DNA of 64,000 nucleotides, taken from Mucidula mucida (Eukaryota; Basidiomycota; Agaricomycetes; Agaricales; Physalacriaceae). The notes under the pieces are model-generated. The model was not told where the DNA came from and searched no databases. It saw only the letters and a program-made list of their open reading frames with translations. The DNA lies in contig JADNYV010000027.1 of NCBI GenBank assembly GCA_015501055.1, forward strand, positions 248,001-312,000. The letters run 5' to 3'. Positions 1 through 11,388 of this stretch are shown piece after piece; positions within the stretch are counted from its first letter, which is position 1; the number at the start of each line of letters is the position of its first letter. Position numbers and translations under genes: made by a program.

Positions 1-1
1 C

Positions 2-313
2 ATTCCCGAGTTCCAGTCCAACGGCGGCGACCATTCCCCCACGCTGCCCAGCCTGCCTACCCACCCAACGCTCAACTCTTTGATCAGCTCGTCCCTGGGG
101 GACGCGGTGAACAACCCGACCAACCCGCCCTCGGATCCCGCAATTCTCGCAACGAGTCTCCATCCGGACATGAGCTCGCTCAGCGGGGGCCCGAGGATTG
201 GTGATCCGGGAAAGAGAATGCTGGGTGCGGCGCTGGGTGTTAGGCATCCCGGCCTTGGTCCCAGGATGGTCAATGGAAACGGAAACATGAACGCTGGTTT
301 GGTCGTGGAGTGA
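2..313 (+). CDS. C-terminal fragment of a Pro/Asn/Ser-rich protein
   Basis: Only the last 103 codons are in the window; the frame is open from base 2 to a TGA at 311-313. The peptide is low in complexity and rich in Pro, Asn, Ser and Gly, ending in a run of Gly-Asn-Met repeats and the tail AGLVVE. No catalytic domain is visible. Such tails are common at the end of fungal transcription factors and RNA-binding proteins, but that is only a guess. The frame ends cleanly and is followed by a T-rich stretch that looks like a 3' untranslated region. The identity must come from sequence to the left of this window. Confidence 0.55.
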   Translation: MPEFQSNGGDHSPTLPSLPTHPTLNSLISSSLGDAVNNPTNPPSDPAILATSLHPDMSSLSGGPRIGDPGKRMLGAALGVRHPGLGPRMVNGNGNMNAGLVVE

Positions 314-1497
314 TGCAAACTTGAAGTTTAACACCCCTGCTTTTTCCGTATGATATCGAGGCTCTTTTTCTTCTTCTTATTTCTCATGTTTCGCAACTAA
401 TTCGGTGGAAATGTGTGTTTTGTTGGAGAGGGGGCTTGGGGCAATTTTTTTTCTCTTTCTGTCACTGTAACCAATAACATTCCTTTAGGCTTTCTTCCAT
501 AATCCCACAAAGTAGCAAGTACATAATGTATACTCTTTGCTAGCCCATCTGTCGAATTCAGTCGAGCGAGCTTTCATTCCATCCAAGCTGGCACGTGGGG
601 TTCTCTTCAAGGCACCCCTTGTGTCCGAATTCGAAAGCACAAAGGCCACAGAGAACAATGCCCGGCGTCTGCCAGCAGCTGTTGAGCCCAATTTAATTAT
701 ATCCTGTGCGTTCCATCAATGATTCACCATCCATCCACCGGTTCGAAGGGCTTCGAATCAGCAAATGATGCTACTTCGCGGTGTTTGCGCATTCAGACGT
801 TGCTCACTTGATTCCGCTCCGCAGTTCTCCTTAGGCCATCGTAGCCCACCTCACACAGCCGACGGCCTCCGCTACCGCCTTGGAATTTCCAAGTCCCACA
901 CGGTTTGAAATCATCACTCGCGGCATCAAGCTAAGCGCCACGAACAAGGTTTTCGCTTGCCTGGGTACCTTTTGATGGGGACCCTGCTCACCCACTGTTT
1001 TTGTTGTTGTCAGGCCGTGTTCTGATATCTCTGGACCATGTTCCATGAGTACTGTAGCTGTTGAGTGCTTGACAGCGCCTAAACGTACGTATCAAATCCG
1101 TAATAAATATGTTGTTGTTGTTGTTGTTGTTGTTGCTTGCCGCCCTGCATTGTGAGTCTTACTGCCTTTGTGTTTAGATTCTCGCGATTCGAGGGCACGA
1201 AACTTGTGATTTCCCCCGATATGTCGCCCTCTCTCTGGGATTTCCTGAATTTGACATGTCATTGGAAGGATAAGTTCGCGAACGCTGTCGCGGTCCATTT
1301 ATTCATTTTGATCTTCTTTATTTAAATAACTCTTTTTTTTCTTTTTATTTTACCACAGCACCAACCGGAACCGGGAACGTGGTGTGGGTTGATACCCATT
1401 GTGTCAACCTGATCAGCGCCACAATATGGTGCCCAGCGAAGAAGCGGGAGATTTTGGGCGATTGAATAAATGAGGCGTCGAAACGCCGCGCGATCGT
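314..1497. other. Intergenic region, no gene supported
   Basis: About 1.2 kb between the end of the first gene and the TATA box of the next. The short open stretches on both strands lack codon character and splice signals. The only structured element is a TTG microsatellite at about 1110-1135. Confidence 0.5.
1110..1135. repeat. (TTG)n microsatellite
   Basis: About 26 bases of perfect TTG trinucleotide repeat in noncoding DNA. It is likely length-variable between strains. Confidence 0.8.
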
Positions 1498-1506
1498 TAT
1501 AAAAAG
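1498..1506 (+). promoter_or_regulatory. TATA box of the Ser/Tyr-rich gene
   Basis: TATAAAAAG lies 73 bases before the ATG at 1579 and is followed by a pyrimidine-rich stretch where transcription would start about 30 bases downstream. Strong TATA boxes in fungi often mark regulated or highly expressed genes. The placement is seen; the function is inferred. Confidence 0.6.
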
Positions 1507-1578
1507 GGCCCCCTTCCACTTCCTTCTACTTCAGACTCCCCCCCCACCTTGTGTCGCGTTGATTTCCCCCCCCCCGCT

Positions 1579-2385
1579 ATGCAGTACGACTATCCTGCCG
1601 AATCATCATCACGGACAGTGTCCCGCCAGTGTTCGTCTGCGCCTGCAGTCCCGAGTACGTCTTTCATCTGTTCCTTTCATGGATGCCTGAATAACAGCGC
1701 CACAGCACCCCAGCAGGACTACACTTACTGGGAGCCAGCCTCCGCGAGCTACGCGTCGCTGTATGATCCCTATAATACATTCGCTCCACCACCGCCACCT
1801 CCCCCACAGTCACTTGAGGACCCACCATCGTCACCCATGTCGCTGTACTCCCCTCTGTCTGATGCAGAGTATCCCTACACGCCAGGCATGGACGTACCCT
1901 CGGCCCCGCAATCGCACTCGGTCTATCCCGTGCAAACAACTTCCTTTGACGCAACGGAGGTTTGGCCGCAGACTCAGTGGCCCTATCTTAAACACGACGT
2001 GCACGGGTACTCCGATGCGTCATCCTATGATGACTACCCCCGCGAGTCTGGCATCTGCGTATTCCAGGATGGCTCGTACCAGGTTCTCTCTGATAGCCAC
2101 ATCCCCGTTTCCGATTACTACTACTATCACCAGTACAGCTCGTCGGAGTCTGCGGCGTCATCCCCTCTCTCCCCGTTATCAGATCCATCTCAATGGCAAG
2201 CGTGTCAGCATGCAGAGACATCCTTCACCACCACCACCACCACCCTTCTTCCTTCCCATTCATCGGCATCGATCCCGTCTGACCCTATTCCACTTCATCA
2301 GCCCCGACCAACTCGTCGTTTTAACTATCAGATGATGAACGACATCGCCGCTTCACTCGAAGCATCTGCATCTTCCAGCCACTAG
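1579..2385 (+). CDS. Ser/Pro/Tyr-rich protein of unknown function
   Basis: The ATG at 1579 begins MQYDYPAESS and the frame runs to TAG at 2385. A 51-base segment at 1655-1705 has a GTACGT donor, a CTGAAT branch-like site and an ACAG acceptor. It is a multiple of three without a stop, so the product is 251 residues if spliced or 268 if retained. The protein is disordered: proline runs near residue 70-80, many Tyr-Ser and Asp-Tyr pairs in the middle, a histidine/threonine-rich stretch near residue 220, and a more ordered C-terminal segment with RRFNYQMMNDIAASLEA. The last segment looks conserved and may be a binding motif. The TATA box at 1498 and the C-rich leader suggest regulated expression. 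No family is recognised. An upstream TTG at 1549 is in frame but is not a credible start. Confidence 0.65.
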   Translation: MQYDYPAESSSRTVSRQCSSAPAVPSTSFICSFHGCLNNSATAPQQDYTYWEPASASYASLYDPYNTFAPPPPPPPQSLEDPPSSPMSLYSPLSDAEYPYTPGMDVPSAPQSHSVYPVQTTSFDATEVWPQTQWPYLKHDVHGYSDASSYDDYPRESGICVFQDGSYQVLSDSHIPVSDYYYYHQYSSSESAASSPLSPLSDPSQWQACQHAETSFTTTTTTLLPSHSSASIPSDPIPLHQPRPTRRFNYQMMNDIAASLEASASSSH

Positions 2386-2707
2386 CAGGCTCTAACCAGT
2401 TATATGACAATTCCGGGCTTTATTTTTCACCATCATTCACATACTTTGTACATACATAACATCCCGTTCGGACCTTGCAATTCATTGTGATGTAGCATAT
2501 AACCCTGTATTCATCTTCCCGCTGAATGGTGACAGAAAAATGTATTATATCGCTTTCTGCGACAACAAGAAATTAAAGCTATGGTAGCGCTCACTATTAC
2601 GTATACGAATTGTCGAAGGTTTCAATGCTATGGGGTACAAGGCTTTGCAAGGAAGAGGCTAATCAAGTAAGAAGGGTCGTATCACAAAAGGGGGTAGACA
2701 ACAGCCT

Positions 2708-4302
2708 TTACATGCGGGACGAGATACTTCTGCGTCGTGCACTGGAGAAGGATCCTTTTGACGAAATAGAACATCTCCGCACTCTCATTTGTGCTTCGAA
2801 TGACTGCATATGGGGGGCACGAGGTGCGTGCCACTGTAAAGGAGGAACGCTCGGATGAACGCGAGCAGAATAGATGTCTCTGCCGGTAGAAGTGTGGAAA
2901 TGCACGGAAAGGAAGTCTGCGGGAGATGTAGATGCGGACAGCTGGGTAGATGAGACATCACCGGAAACAGCTGCTTCGTTGCACTGAGTGTCGTTGTCGT
3001 TGACGAGCCAACTGTCAAAGTCGACGAAAGAATCTCCCAGTCCGTGATGCATTGCCGTGCTTGGCGCCTCAATATCTTCAAACCCCGACAACAACGCGTT
3101 GTAGTAGGAGTTCCTGCGCTCCGACATATACCTGTTGTACGTCCCAAGAGATTCCATTGCGTTGGAATGGAGAGTAGCGGCGTGCTGAATGACACTGTAG
3201 ATCCGTGAACGTTCCTCTGGCTCAAGCAGGGACTCCGCGTCTGGCATGATATCGAAAGAAGGCTCTGTTTCCATGAAGAAGTCGTCAATATTCGACAGCG
3301 AATGCTCCAGATCATTTAAGGGGTGAAAGTGAGGAGAGTCAGGAATCTCGGAGGAAAGGTGAAAACTTGGAGTATCATCGTCGCCAAGATTGAGAATTTG
3401 TGCCGTTGTCAAATGCGAAGGGTTCACATATATGGGGGCGGGCGAGGGAGGCGCGGTCGACTGTTCGGGGGAAAGAGCTTCGAAGCATGGCGAACCTTGG
3501 AATTCAGCACATTCCTGCGGGTCGGGTGATAGACTAGAATGGGCGCTTTCCTGTAATGTTATATCTGGTACAGAAGGGGATAGGCTGGACATAGGTTCCG
3601 AAACAGGTGACGCTGGAGCTTTCTTTGGAGTATACTTTGGCGTTGAGCTCGAAGACATGGAAGGTGTTTTATGCGAGGAGGACACAGCGTTCGTTGACGA
3701 TTTAGTGAGAGGCTGTCGTTTGGCTTGGGCCTGGCGCTTGCGAGATTCTCCGGTTTTCTGAGTCGTGTTCTAACCAAGGAATTATGGATGAAGTACAAGT
3801 CATAGAATGCGGAGACCGTACCTCCTTCATAGCTCCTGTTGCCTTCTCTTGGGCTTTCTTCTGACGACTTCGTGCGAGATTATTGAAACGTTCTTCCTTC
3901 GCCACACGGAGGCCTTCGACTATCAGCACAAGAGAACTGGGAAAAAACGGTACGATACCTCTTGATGAAAGTAATCGTACAGATGGCGCCTATCGACAGT
4001 ATAGCGTTCCTGAAGATCTTTCCGGATCGCAAACGATGGCATATATGCGCCCGGTTTGATATGAACTTCCATTTCGCGTACAAGATCAGGTCCAAGTCGA
4101 GCAGCTAGGTCTATCCGACGCATATAAGCACAGAGACGCGTAGAAAGCAACGACACGTACGAAGTGGGTTCACTCGACGCGGCTTGGAGCGATCGTCGGC
4201 ATCTTCAGGCAGCAGAGACAGTGTATCCTCTTCGTCAGAGCGCTTTCTCTTGCAGGAGTCAGTGGCTTCGGTAGTACGCTTTCCACAGGATTTCGCGTCC
4301 AT
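2708..4302 (-). CDS. Homeodomain-like DNA-binding protein (frame broken by one missing base)
   Basis: Four exons on the minus strand: 4302-4161, 4110-3959, 3913-3822 and 3769-2708 (TAA), giving about 482 residues. The ATG at 4302 is in ACCATGG context; an upstream in-frame ATG lies at 4344. After a basic N-terminus the second exon reads AIRKDLQERYTVDRRHLYDYFH, and the third continues GLRVAKEERFNNLARSRQKK. The spacing resembles helices 2 and 3 of a homeodomain, with a YF..RG..V pattern in place of WF.NRR. The C-terminal 350 residues are acidic and Ser/Pro-rich. Joining exons 2 and 3 at GTATCG/CGAAG works only if one T is missing at 3964-3966; the spliced length is then a multiple of three and gives FHSRGLRV. 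A transcription factor is likely. It does not look like a mating-type HD1/HD2 pair, because no partner gene is present. Confidence 0.6.
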
Positions 4303-4419
4303 GGTAGTCGTCGTTGAAAGACGAAGGTTGTCGCAATGTGACATCACACTGTCTCACTCTTTGGCGCGTCTACAAACAATCACATGATGGTACAACAGGG
4401 CTTCCACAAATAACTCTCT

Positions 4420-7400
4420 CTAGAAGTACAGACTAGCCGCGAATACAACTGTAGATCATGAATAAACAAGCCGATGTTCAAGGGTGCACTTACTGTCTCG
4501 TTTGATTTTGATCTGTGCTTCCTCCATCTTCTTGAAAAGGTCTGCGTCTCCGATAACGCGCGCCGCATCACGAACCTCTCGACAGGTTTCATCTAGTCGG
4601 TGATCACTCTAACAATAGTTCCCTCAGCAATGTCCGTTAGAGAAGTGATCTGCTCGAAAGGCTGGTTTGGAGAAACGGCATTAGCTAGCGGATAGCAGCT
4701 AGAAATAACAATCCTCCTACCATCCCTTTTGCCCACTCGTACACAACTTCCATCAGGCCAAACTTAAGGTTGGAACGGAAGTCTTCAACCGGGACGGAAT
4801 ACTTGTCTTGCAGGCGTCCAACTCGATCGCTGATAGCCATTATAGCCTCCTTGCCCTCGTCAAGCTTTGGAGGAACAACCGGATCTACTTCTGTCTTTTC
4901 CTGGAAAACGAAGCACGACAATAGTGCAACCACCTCCTCCGGTTCATAGTTGGCGAGCGTGTTCTCCAATATCAATTCAGTGAGAACCAATTCGTTCGCA
5001 GAGTTTATCTGACAAGTGTCAGCGTAGGAATTCCCACCTAAAAGACGCTTTGTACCTCGCATGCAACGCGACCTTTGAGGAGGACAGTCGAATTGGCATC
5101 TATAAATTTCAGCTCCTTCAGGACTTCAATCCGCTGCTCGTAGTCGGGTATAAGTTCCAGGTTCTGGTCGGAGATCGCAAGCTTCAGAGTATCTATGTTC
5201 GACCTCAGAACCCTTTCGGCGTGAATGAGGGCATACTACGGAATTTGTGAGCCACAGCAGACAGCCTTCCATTGAGTAGACTCACATGAGCGTCGAAACT
5301 TGGACACGAGATGCATGACTGATTTTGAAGTCGCTGAACAGTCGAGTTCCGTGCCTTCAGTGTCTCTTGGAACTCCAAACTTCGGCCACGACCCCACTCA
5401 ACTTCAGGTATGCTTCCGCCGGATGTTCTCCATTCATTTACGATGGTCCCCAGATTTTCGATGGCTTGCCGCATATGGGATATCAAGTGGCGGTCCACAA
5501 TCGCGACTACGTCAACCTAAGCCAACATTCAGATGCAGCACCTGACTTCATTTAAGATTGTACCTTGGACAAGCTCCTCGTAGTGACGAGACAGATACTA
5601 GTCATAGGCACTGCAGTCAGCTCATACGTGCCGTCCTCTACATACACAGAATCTGCCGTAGGTGGCCATAGCGGAACAACGCCTGAAGGATCTATATCTA
5701 AGGATAGACTGAGTTTCAAGGCCAAGTAGCAAAGGAAGACCTTTTAAGTTTCCTACCATGTGCTTTGCTCTTAGTCTCATCATTCACGAGAGCCAATACG
5801 AAGTAAGTCTTGATCCTATCCAGTTTTCCAGACTCCGCCGATTGCATTGGTGCAGCCTTTAGTAAGATTGCGGCATTGTTTCTCTTGAAGTGCTATAGAG
5901 CGGGTCAGAACATAGTTAGAGCAGTAAAGAGCACCTACATGGTCACGAAGAATAATAACTCGACCAGGAGCCAACAACTTCGAAGTTCTGGCGGCATTCG
6001 TCACCATCTGTAAAAGACTCTCATTGTACAAGACGATGGCATGTGAAGTGTCATAGAAGGATTCAATGTCCGGCACGCAGATATCACATTCGAGCTTTGC
6101 CAGTTTCGTCAAAACTAGTTCGCCCTGGACGGAGTTATCAGTGAGTGCAATGTGAGAAAAAAGACCCCATTACTTCTATGACACGACGCTGTTGTTCAGG
6201 GAGTAACCGTTGTGAGGCGTTCTCTGAGAAGCTCCTTTTGATCATCTCCTCGACCTTGAGCGCTTCCACGCGTAGGAGATTCAATATCATATTATAGGTG
6301 AGCCTGAACTGAGACGACAGTTTTCCCGGTGTACCGAGCATCATCGTATTCAACGCAGTTTGCTAATTATCGGATCGGGTTAAATTCAAGCGAAAAGATA
6401 GTCGATTATTCACCTCGGGCAAGGAATCTCCGACAACGATAATAACTGTTCCAGTGGGGTCAAGGCCACGGCGACCAGCGCGACCAGCCATCTGAGTGTA
6501 TTCGCCGGGAAGGATATCGCGAAAACTGCGACCGTCATGTTTACGAATGCTTGAAAAGACCACGCACTTCGCGGGCATGTTGACACCCTGCAGGATCCCG
6601 TAAGGTTAATCGGCATCGATATCGTGACAATGCGTACATACCATAGCAAACGTTTCCGTGGCGAACAAGATTTTCACCAATCCTCGTGCGAACAATATTT
6701 CGACAAGCTGTGAAACGTCAACACGCAGGACCGTGAATTTTGAGAAACCTATTTACCTCTTTCACGATGGGCAACAGACCGCCATGATGTACACCAATAC
6801 CACGAGTCAGCAGGTCGCGCATGCGACTGATCTGAGGTAACTTCTTATCTGAACCTGCTTCAAAGTCAACGAGGATCATCTATGTAAGACGATCCCTCAC
6901 CTTTCAACCTGGACAGCGCTTTCTCGATGGCAACGTGCACCTCACTCTTCTCCACCGTGGTGCAAAGATCCTGATTTGTCAAGGTCCCCGCGTTCTCTTC
7001 ACATCGTTTCTTGGATAATGTGAATACGACGACTGGGAGGAGAGCCTTTTTGCGCAAATGCCCAAGCAATGTACATAGAGATTCTTGTCGACTGCGCCAC
7101 CGCGATGTGGTCCACCACCTCGTCCTCCACGACCGCCTCTAGGCGGTGGGGCAGAGCCACGACCGCCACGCGGTTGGCCTCGCTGGGGAGCAGCACCGCG
7201 CGCGCCAACCCTTTGAACAGGCGGTAGTCCAGCTGCCTCGCGTTCTTTGTCCTGCTTACGTCTGAGAGCCTCGCCTGCATCCTTGTACCTAGCCACAACG
7301 TAAGTTCAAACATTACATTTTACATTAAACTTTCAACTTACCCTTGTCCGAGAAAATTTCTCGACGAGTCAACGATCTTGTACATGTCACGACCGGCGTA

Positions 7401-9211
7401 CAGGTAGTGTTCAAGTGGTACTGGCCGCTGAGCAGTGGAAATGACATAGATGTCTTTCTTCTTCGTTCGTCTGTCGTGCTTTTAGAATGGGAAGCCCGAA
7501 GCGATGAGTTCCTTACCCCACCCAGTCGGCAAACTCCCTTGTATTCGGGACAGTGGCCGAAAGTAATATAATATTGACATGGTCCGGTAGCATGATGATG
7601 ACTTCTTCCCAAACAACGCCTCTCTAATGTTGATTCCATTAAATAAAACACATGTGAAGTGAAGAGCGCACCTCCGCATCGTTGACATAATGCACCTCGT
7701 CGAAAATCACAAATTCCACGTCTCGGATGAGATCCGCGCCCTTGTACAACATACTCCGTAGAATTTCAGTAGTCATTATCAAGCAACTAGCTTCCGGATT
7801 GATCTGCACATCTCCGGTCAAGATACCCACAGAACTCGAGGAAAACGTCTGCTTGAAATCTCGAAATTTTTGATTTGACAATGCCTTGATTGGCGAAGTA
7901 TATATAGCCCTGGATTTCACTCAGCACTACTTTGACGGGGACGCTGGCAGTGATGGGACTTACCGGGTCATGTGTTTCTCAGCCAAAGCAATGGCGTACT
8001 CTGCCACAACCGTCTTACCGGCCGAGGTGTGAGCAGCCACAAAGACAGAGTCGCCTATTTCAAGATGGTACACCGCTTGTTTTTGAAATGTGTCTAGTTC
8101 GAAAGGATACTGTAAACACCTTTAGTGACTAGGAACACTTTATCGGTGGCGCGTCACCTTGTGGGCCATATCAGGGACTAGCTCATGGAAGTTCTTAAGC
8201 GGTGTATGGATGTCGATTACATGTGCCCAGTCGCGTTTCTGGACATTTGTCCTGCGCGCTCGCCTTGGTGCTTGAGCTGGTATGAGATGAGATCGCTATC
8301 ATTCGAGCAAGTTAGAAAGGAACCGAGGTGAACAAGTCTGGAAAGAGGCGTACTGTCGTCGGAAGGAGGTCATCAATCTCATTTGCTGGACCCTGAAGTG
8401 TTTCTTCATCAGACTCAGAGATAGGCTAGTACAAATGTAGTCACTGAGTCAGTTAAGATCCTCACACTCGGTTGCATTCCTACCAAGTGATTGTCATGCG
8501 CCGAGTCAGGTCGAGACTCTATAACATCATCCAACTCAAGTAAAACGTCGTTCTCGATTTCATCTCCCGGAAGGCGGAGACCTCTGCTAAATCCCGGCGG
8601 TATTGTCCTCAGGCCTTTTTTGATCTCACCATTATCCAGTGACGCGTCCAAGTTGAGTAAGACGTCATCCAATCCTCCGGGCCAGAACGGTACATGCCCA
8701 GATTTCCCCCGAACAAAGTCAGTGGTCGAGCTGGGAGCACGCTCGAGAGAGGTTGACGACACGCCACTAAGAACGCGTGGATTTGGGACCTGTTGATGGC
8801 TAGATTGGTGAGGTTTCGACCCCCTATGATATAACCACACCTCTGTATATCCTGTAACGCGACCATCTAGCCCTGTTCTTACAAAGGAGAGACTGGTTGG
8901 TGGAGCTGACGGTGTGATTGGAAGTAACGACGGTATCGAGAGCTCGGCTTCCAATATCTAGTCAAATAGTATCAACATTGACCCATGTAGGAGCACTCTA
9001 TTTACAGCTGATAGTAAGGGAGCCAGTGGGCAGGTAGCCGATCTTGTGGTGTAAGGATCCGCTCTTCTATATCCTTGTAGATTTGTTCGCGTGATGGACG
9101 ATGGGCAAGTCCGAGTTCCTCAAGGATACTGCAAGAATTTTCCGGCTGTGGATGGACGATTTGCTGAACGATTTCGTTGTGGCGCGCGCTTTGCATGGGG
9201 ACTTGAATCAT
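4420..9211 (-). CDS. SKI2: SKI2-type DExH RNA helicase of the Ski complex
   Basis: This is the ATP-dependent 3'-5' RNA helicase that feeds mRNA to the cytoplasmic exosome. I trace 21 exons from ATG 9211 to TAG 4420, about 1259 residues, normal for fungi. Visible motifs are Walker A AHTSAGKT (about residue 325), the box DEVH (about 417) in a stretch typical of Ski2, SATVPN, ATETFAMGVNMP and [12 protein letters not shown]. They are followed by the arch and the DSHCT domain, and the end reads FAASLYF, close to the canonical Ski2 tail. An RGG-rich insert (about 7090-7230) lies between the RecA domains. Exons 5' to 3': 9211-9006, 8957-8484, 8425-8354, 8295-8158, 8109-7964, 7909-7672, 7623-7517, 7470-7342, 7288-6901, 6854-6757, 6707-6642, 6587-6414, 6362-6174, 6124-5939, 5892-5757, 5697-5564, 5516-5286, 5235-5056, 5008-4721, 4661-4494, 4448-4420. 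One base is missing at 4599, at 7068-7070, and probably at 8955-8957. Confidence 0.92.
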
Positions 9212-9851
9212 GAACTTATCGTGGCAAATGGAAGAGTACAGGTCTTTGCCAATCAAGTCCAAGCAGTCTTACGTCACGATCATGCCCATTAAGAGCGTGT
9301 CTAAAGGTCGCGGACCGGGACAACAACGCGCCCTAACTAACGCGATCATCGTATCCCACACATGTCCGTCCGCAAAGGTCAAAAAAAGAAGGCAATTCAA
9401 CCTTTTTTTATGTAGAAGTCTTGGCCAATGGCGATAGTAATCACTGTGGCGACAACACCGTAGCAAACTAAAAGAACATCCCGAGCAAGTTTCAGGCCAG
9501 TCCAAAGAGTCAGACTGAGATCTAGAGTAATTAGGAGTAAAGCGCTGGAGCGCCCTGGAGGGCGCTAGCGCCGATTATGTTATGTACCACCGGCCGATGT
9601 CGCCAAACGCTGGACCGGATGGGGACTTTGAAGGGGTCGTTCCTTCATGAAGCCTTATAAATCTATTTGACTACTCAAGTGTTGCATTATAGCCGCTCCG
9701 AATCGGACATCGGAGACGACTAGAATATCCGAGCATACGTGGGCATTACGAGTATAGCATTATCGTAGGGACTAAATGGATGATACAAATTATATGCGAC
9801 CTATAGACGAGAAATAGTACAAGAGTCAAAACCAGGAAAGCGAAGAGCCTA
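9212..9851. other. Intergenic region with GC-rich palindromes
   Basis: 640 bases between the SKI2 start and the methyltransferase stop. No open frame here has splice signals or family resemblance. The palindromes at 9549-9572 are the only structure seen. Confidence 0.45.
9549..9572. repeat. Overlapping short palindromes
   Basis: AGCGCCCT-GG-AGGGCGCT (9549-9566) is a perfect 8-base inverted repeat. It overlaps the perfect 12-base palindrome GGCGCTAGCGCC (9561-9572). They could be a protein-binding site or the remnant of a small element; nothing else supports either. Confidence 0.5.
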
Positions 9852-11270
9852 TTAATGATTGGGTACAGAGCGCCGCTCGCGACGGTTAGCATATACGCAC
9901 TGGACGCGAATGTAATAACGTTCCCGAGCTTCTGTCAACTCTTTCAGACAATTTGCTTCAATCTCATTGACAAGGGATTCGGGGAGTCCACTTCCCAGAA
10001 GCAGAGGGCGACCAGATTTTAGGAATGACTGAGATGCACCTCAGTACAAGCAGCTAAATCGGAGGAACACGCATACCAGTATATCGTCTGTCATGTGTTG
10101 ACCTATCCGCATGTCAAACGCACTATCGGTCTTCCAGGCTGACGATGGAATGTAATACTCCCAGTACGCCACGTTTTCGAAGAGTGGATGATGTGATACC
10201 CAATCGTGAATATGGCTCGCAGCATCGACTGCTCCGCCCCGGTTGCGTGCTGCCGCCTCCAAGAATGCAAGCCATCGTGGCCACCAGGGTCCACTGACGG
10301 TAGACGTGTTAAGATTTATCCGGTTGAAGTGCTCATCGTAACAGTGGAAGTCCCATTCCATGATATCGATTAGTCCGCCAGGTCGAAGGACATGACTGAT
10401 GTGATTAATCAAGCCTTCGTAGTCACGAATCTGTAACCACCGAAGTGAGAAGAAGTCCCACAAAAATGGACCGGACCCACTCACACCAGAAGAAATCAGT
10501 CGCGCATGTACGACATTGAAGTCACCATAAAAATGTTCAAGGCCGAGATTGATATCATCAACTTCGCTTCTATGAATCTTGTTAATTCCGCGGGGGTTCA
10601 AAGTCAGTTTTTTTCTCACCTGCAGTTAGGAGGCATGTAGCTGCAGCGGATATGTCAGATGGGGAGAGCGGATGAAGATCTACACCTACGGAGATTGCAT
10701 GGGAACGAGATCAACCGCCACCGCGCTGCAATTGGGAAAGTCGTGAGCGACCTGCATGATCCTACATAATTGGAATATCAATTAAATACACACAGTCGAG
10801 AAGAACAATAGGTCAACGAACCATGATCCACTCCCACAACCTAGATCCAAGACGGCTTTCGTTTCCCCAGGTACATCGTCTTGCATAATAGCTTCCAGCG
10901 GCGGGACATACTTGCCCATGATTTCGATGAACATAATATGTTGATGGTCTAAGACTTACTCAGAGAAAAGGCCAATGATCGAAGTTTGGCACGTACCAAG
11001 TCTTTCCAACTCTTCCGCGTCTGCAGGCAGACGGTAGACTTCAGAGTAGTTGTTCAATCCGCGCCCATATTCTTCTTTGTATGCATTGGCGCGAAGGGAG
11101 CTTGTCATCGACCAAACAGACGGCGCAGGTGAGCCCGAGCGCATAGAGACATCGTAGGATGTATAGGAGGAAACACTAGGCGGAGGACTAAACGGTGGGG
11201 AAGACACAGAGGAGATCTCGCTGTCGTCCGTATCGTTGTCGCGCATAATGGGATATACCACAGAAGCCAT
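9852..11270 (-). CDS. Class I SAM-dependent methyltransferase
   Basis: Seven exons in one uninterrupted frame give 369 residues: 11270-10997, 10948-10822, 10761-10690, 10640-10620 (21 bases), 10569-10485, 10430-10077 and 10028-9852. A Ser/Pro-rich leader of about 70 residues is followed by a Rossmann-fold methyltransferase. Motif I is VLDLGCGSGSW near residue 124, the acidic end of beta-2 is AVAVDL, the LRPGGLIDIMEWDF block follows, and the fold ends in the usual antiparallel part. Fungal enzymes of this type include the LaeA-like group and the TAM family; the substrate cannot be told from the sequence. Introns are 48-60 bases, one starting with GTTCGT. A TATA box lies upstream at 11381-11388. 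Unlike its neighbours, this gene needs no frame correction. Confidence 0.82.
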
Positions 11271-11380
11271 AGAATAGACGAATGTCTGCGCCAGTGCGAA
11301 GGTATGTGATGGAAAGAAAGGTTGAGTACAATGAGATAAAAATTAAGACGCGAACATGGAAAGCGATAGAGACCCTGCAC

Positions 11381-11388
11381 TTTATATA
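11381..11388 (-). promoter_or_regulatory. TATA box of the methyltransferase gene
   Basis: On the minus strand this reads TATATAAA, about 110 bases before the ATG at 11270. Confidence 0.5.

Noticed and set aside
2708..4302. A mating-type A (HD) locus
   Set aside because: Only one homeodomain-like gene is present. There is no divergent HD1/HD2 pair and no mitochondrial intermediate peptidase gene nearby, and the recognition helix is atypical.
9549..9572. Transposon terminal repeat
   Set aside because: No second copy, target duplication or transposase frame is found around it.
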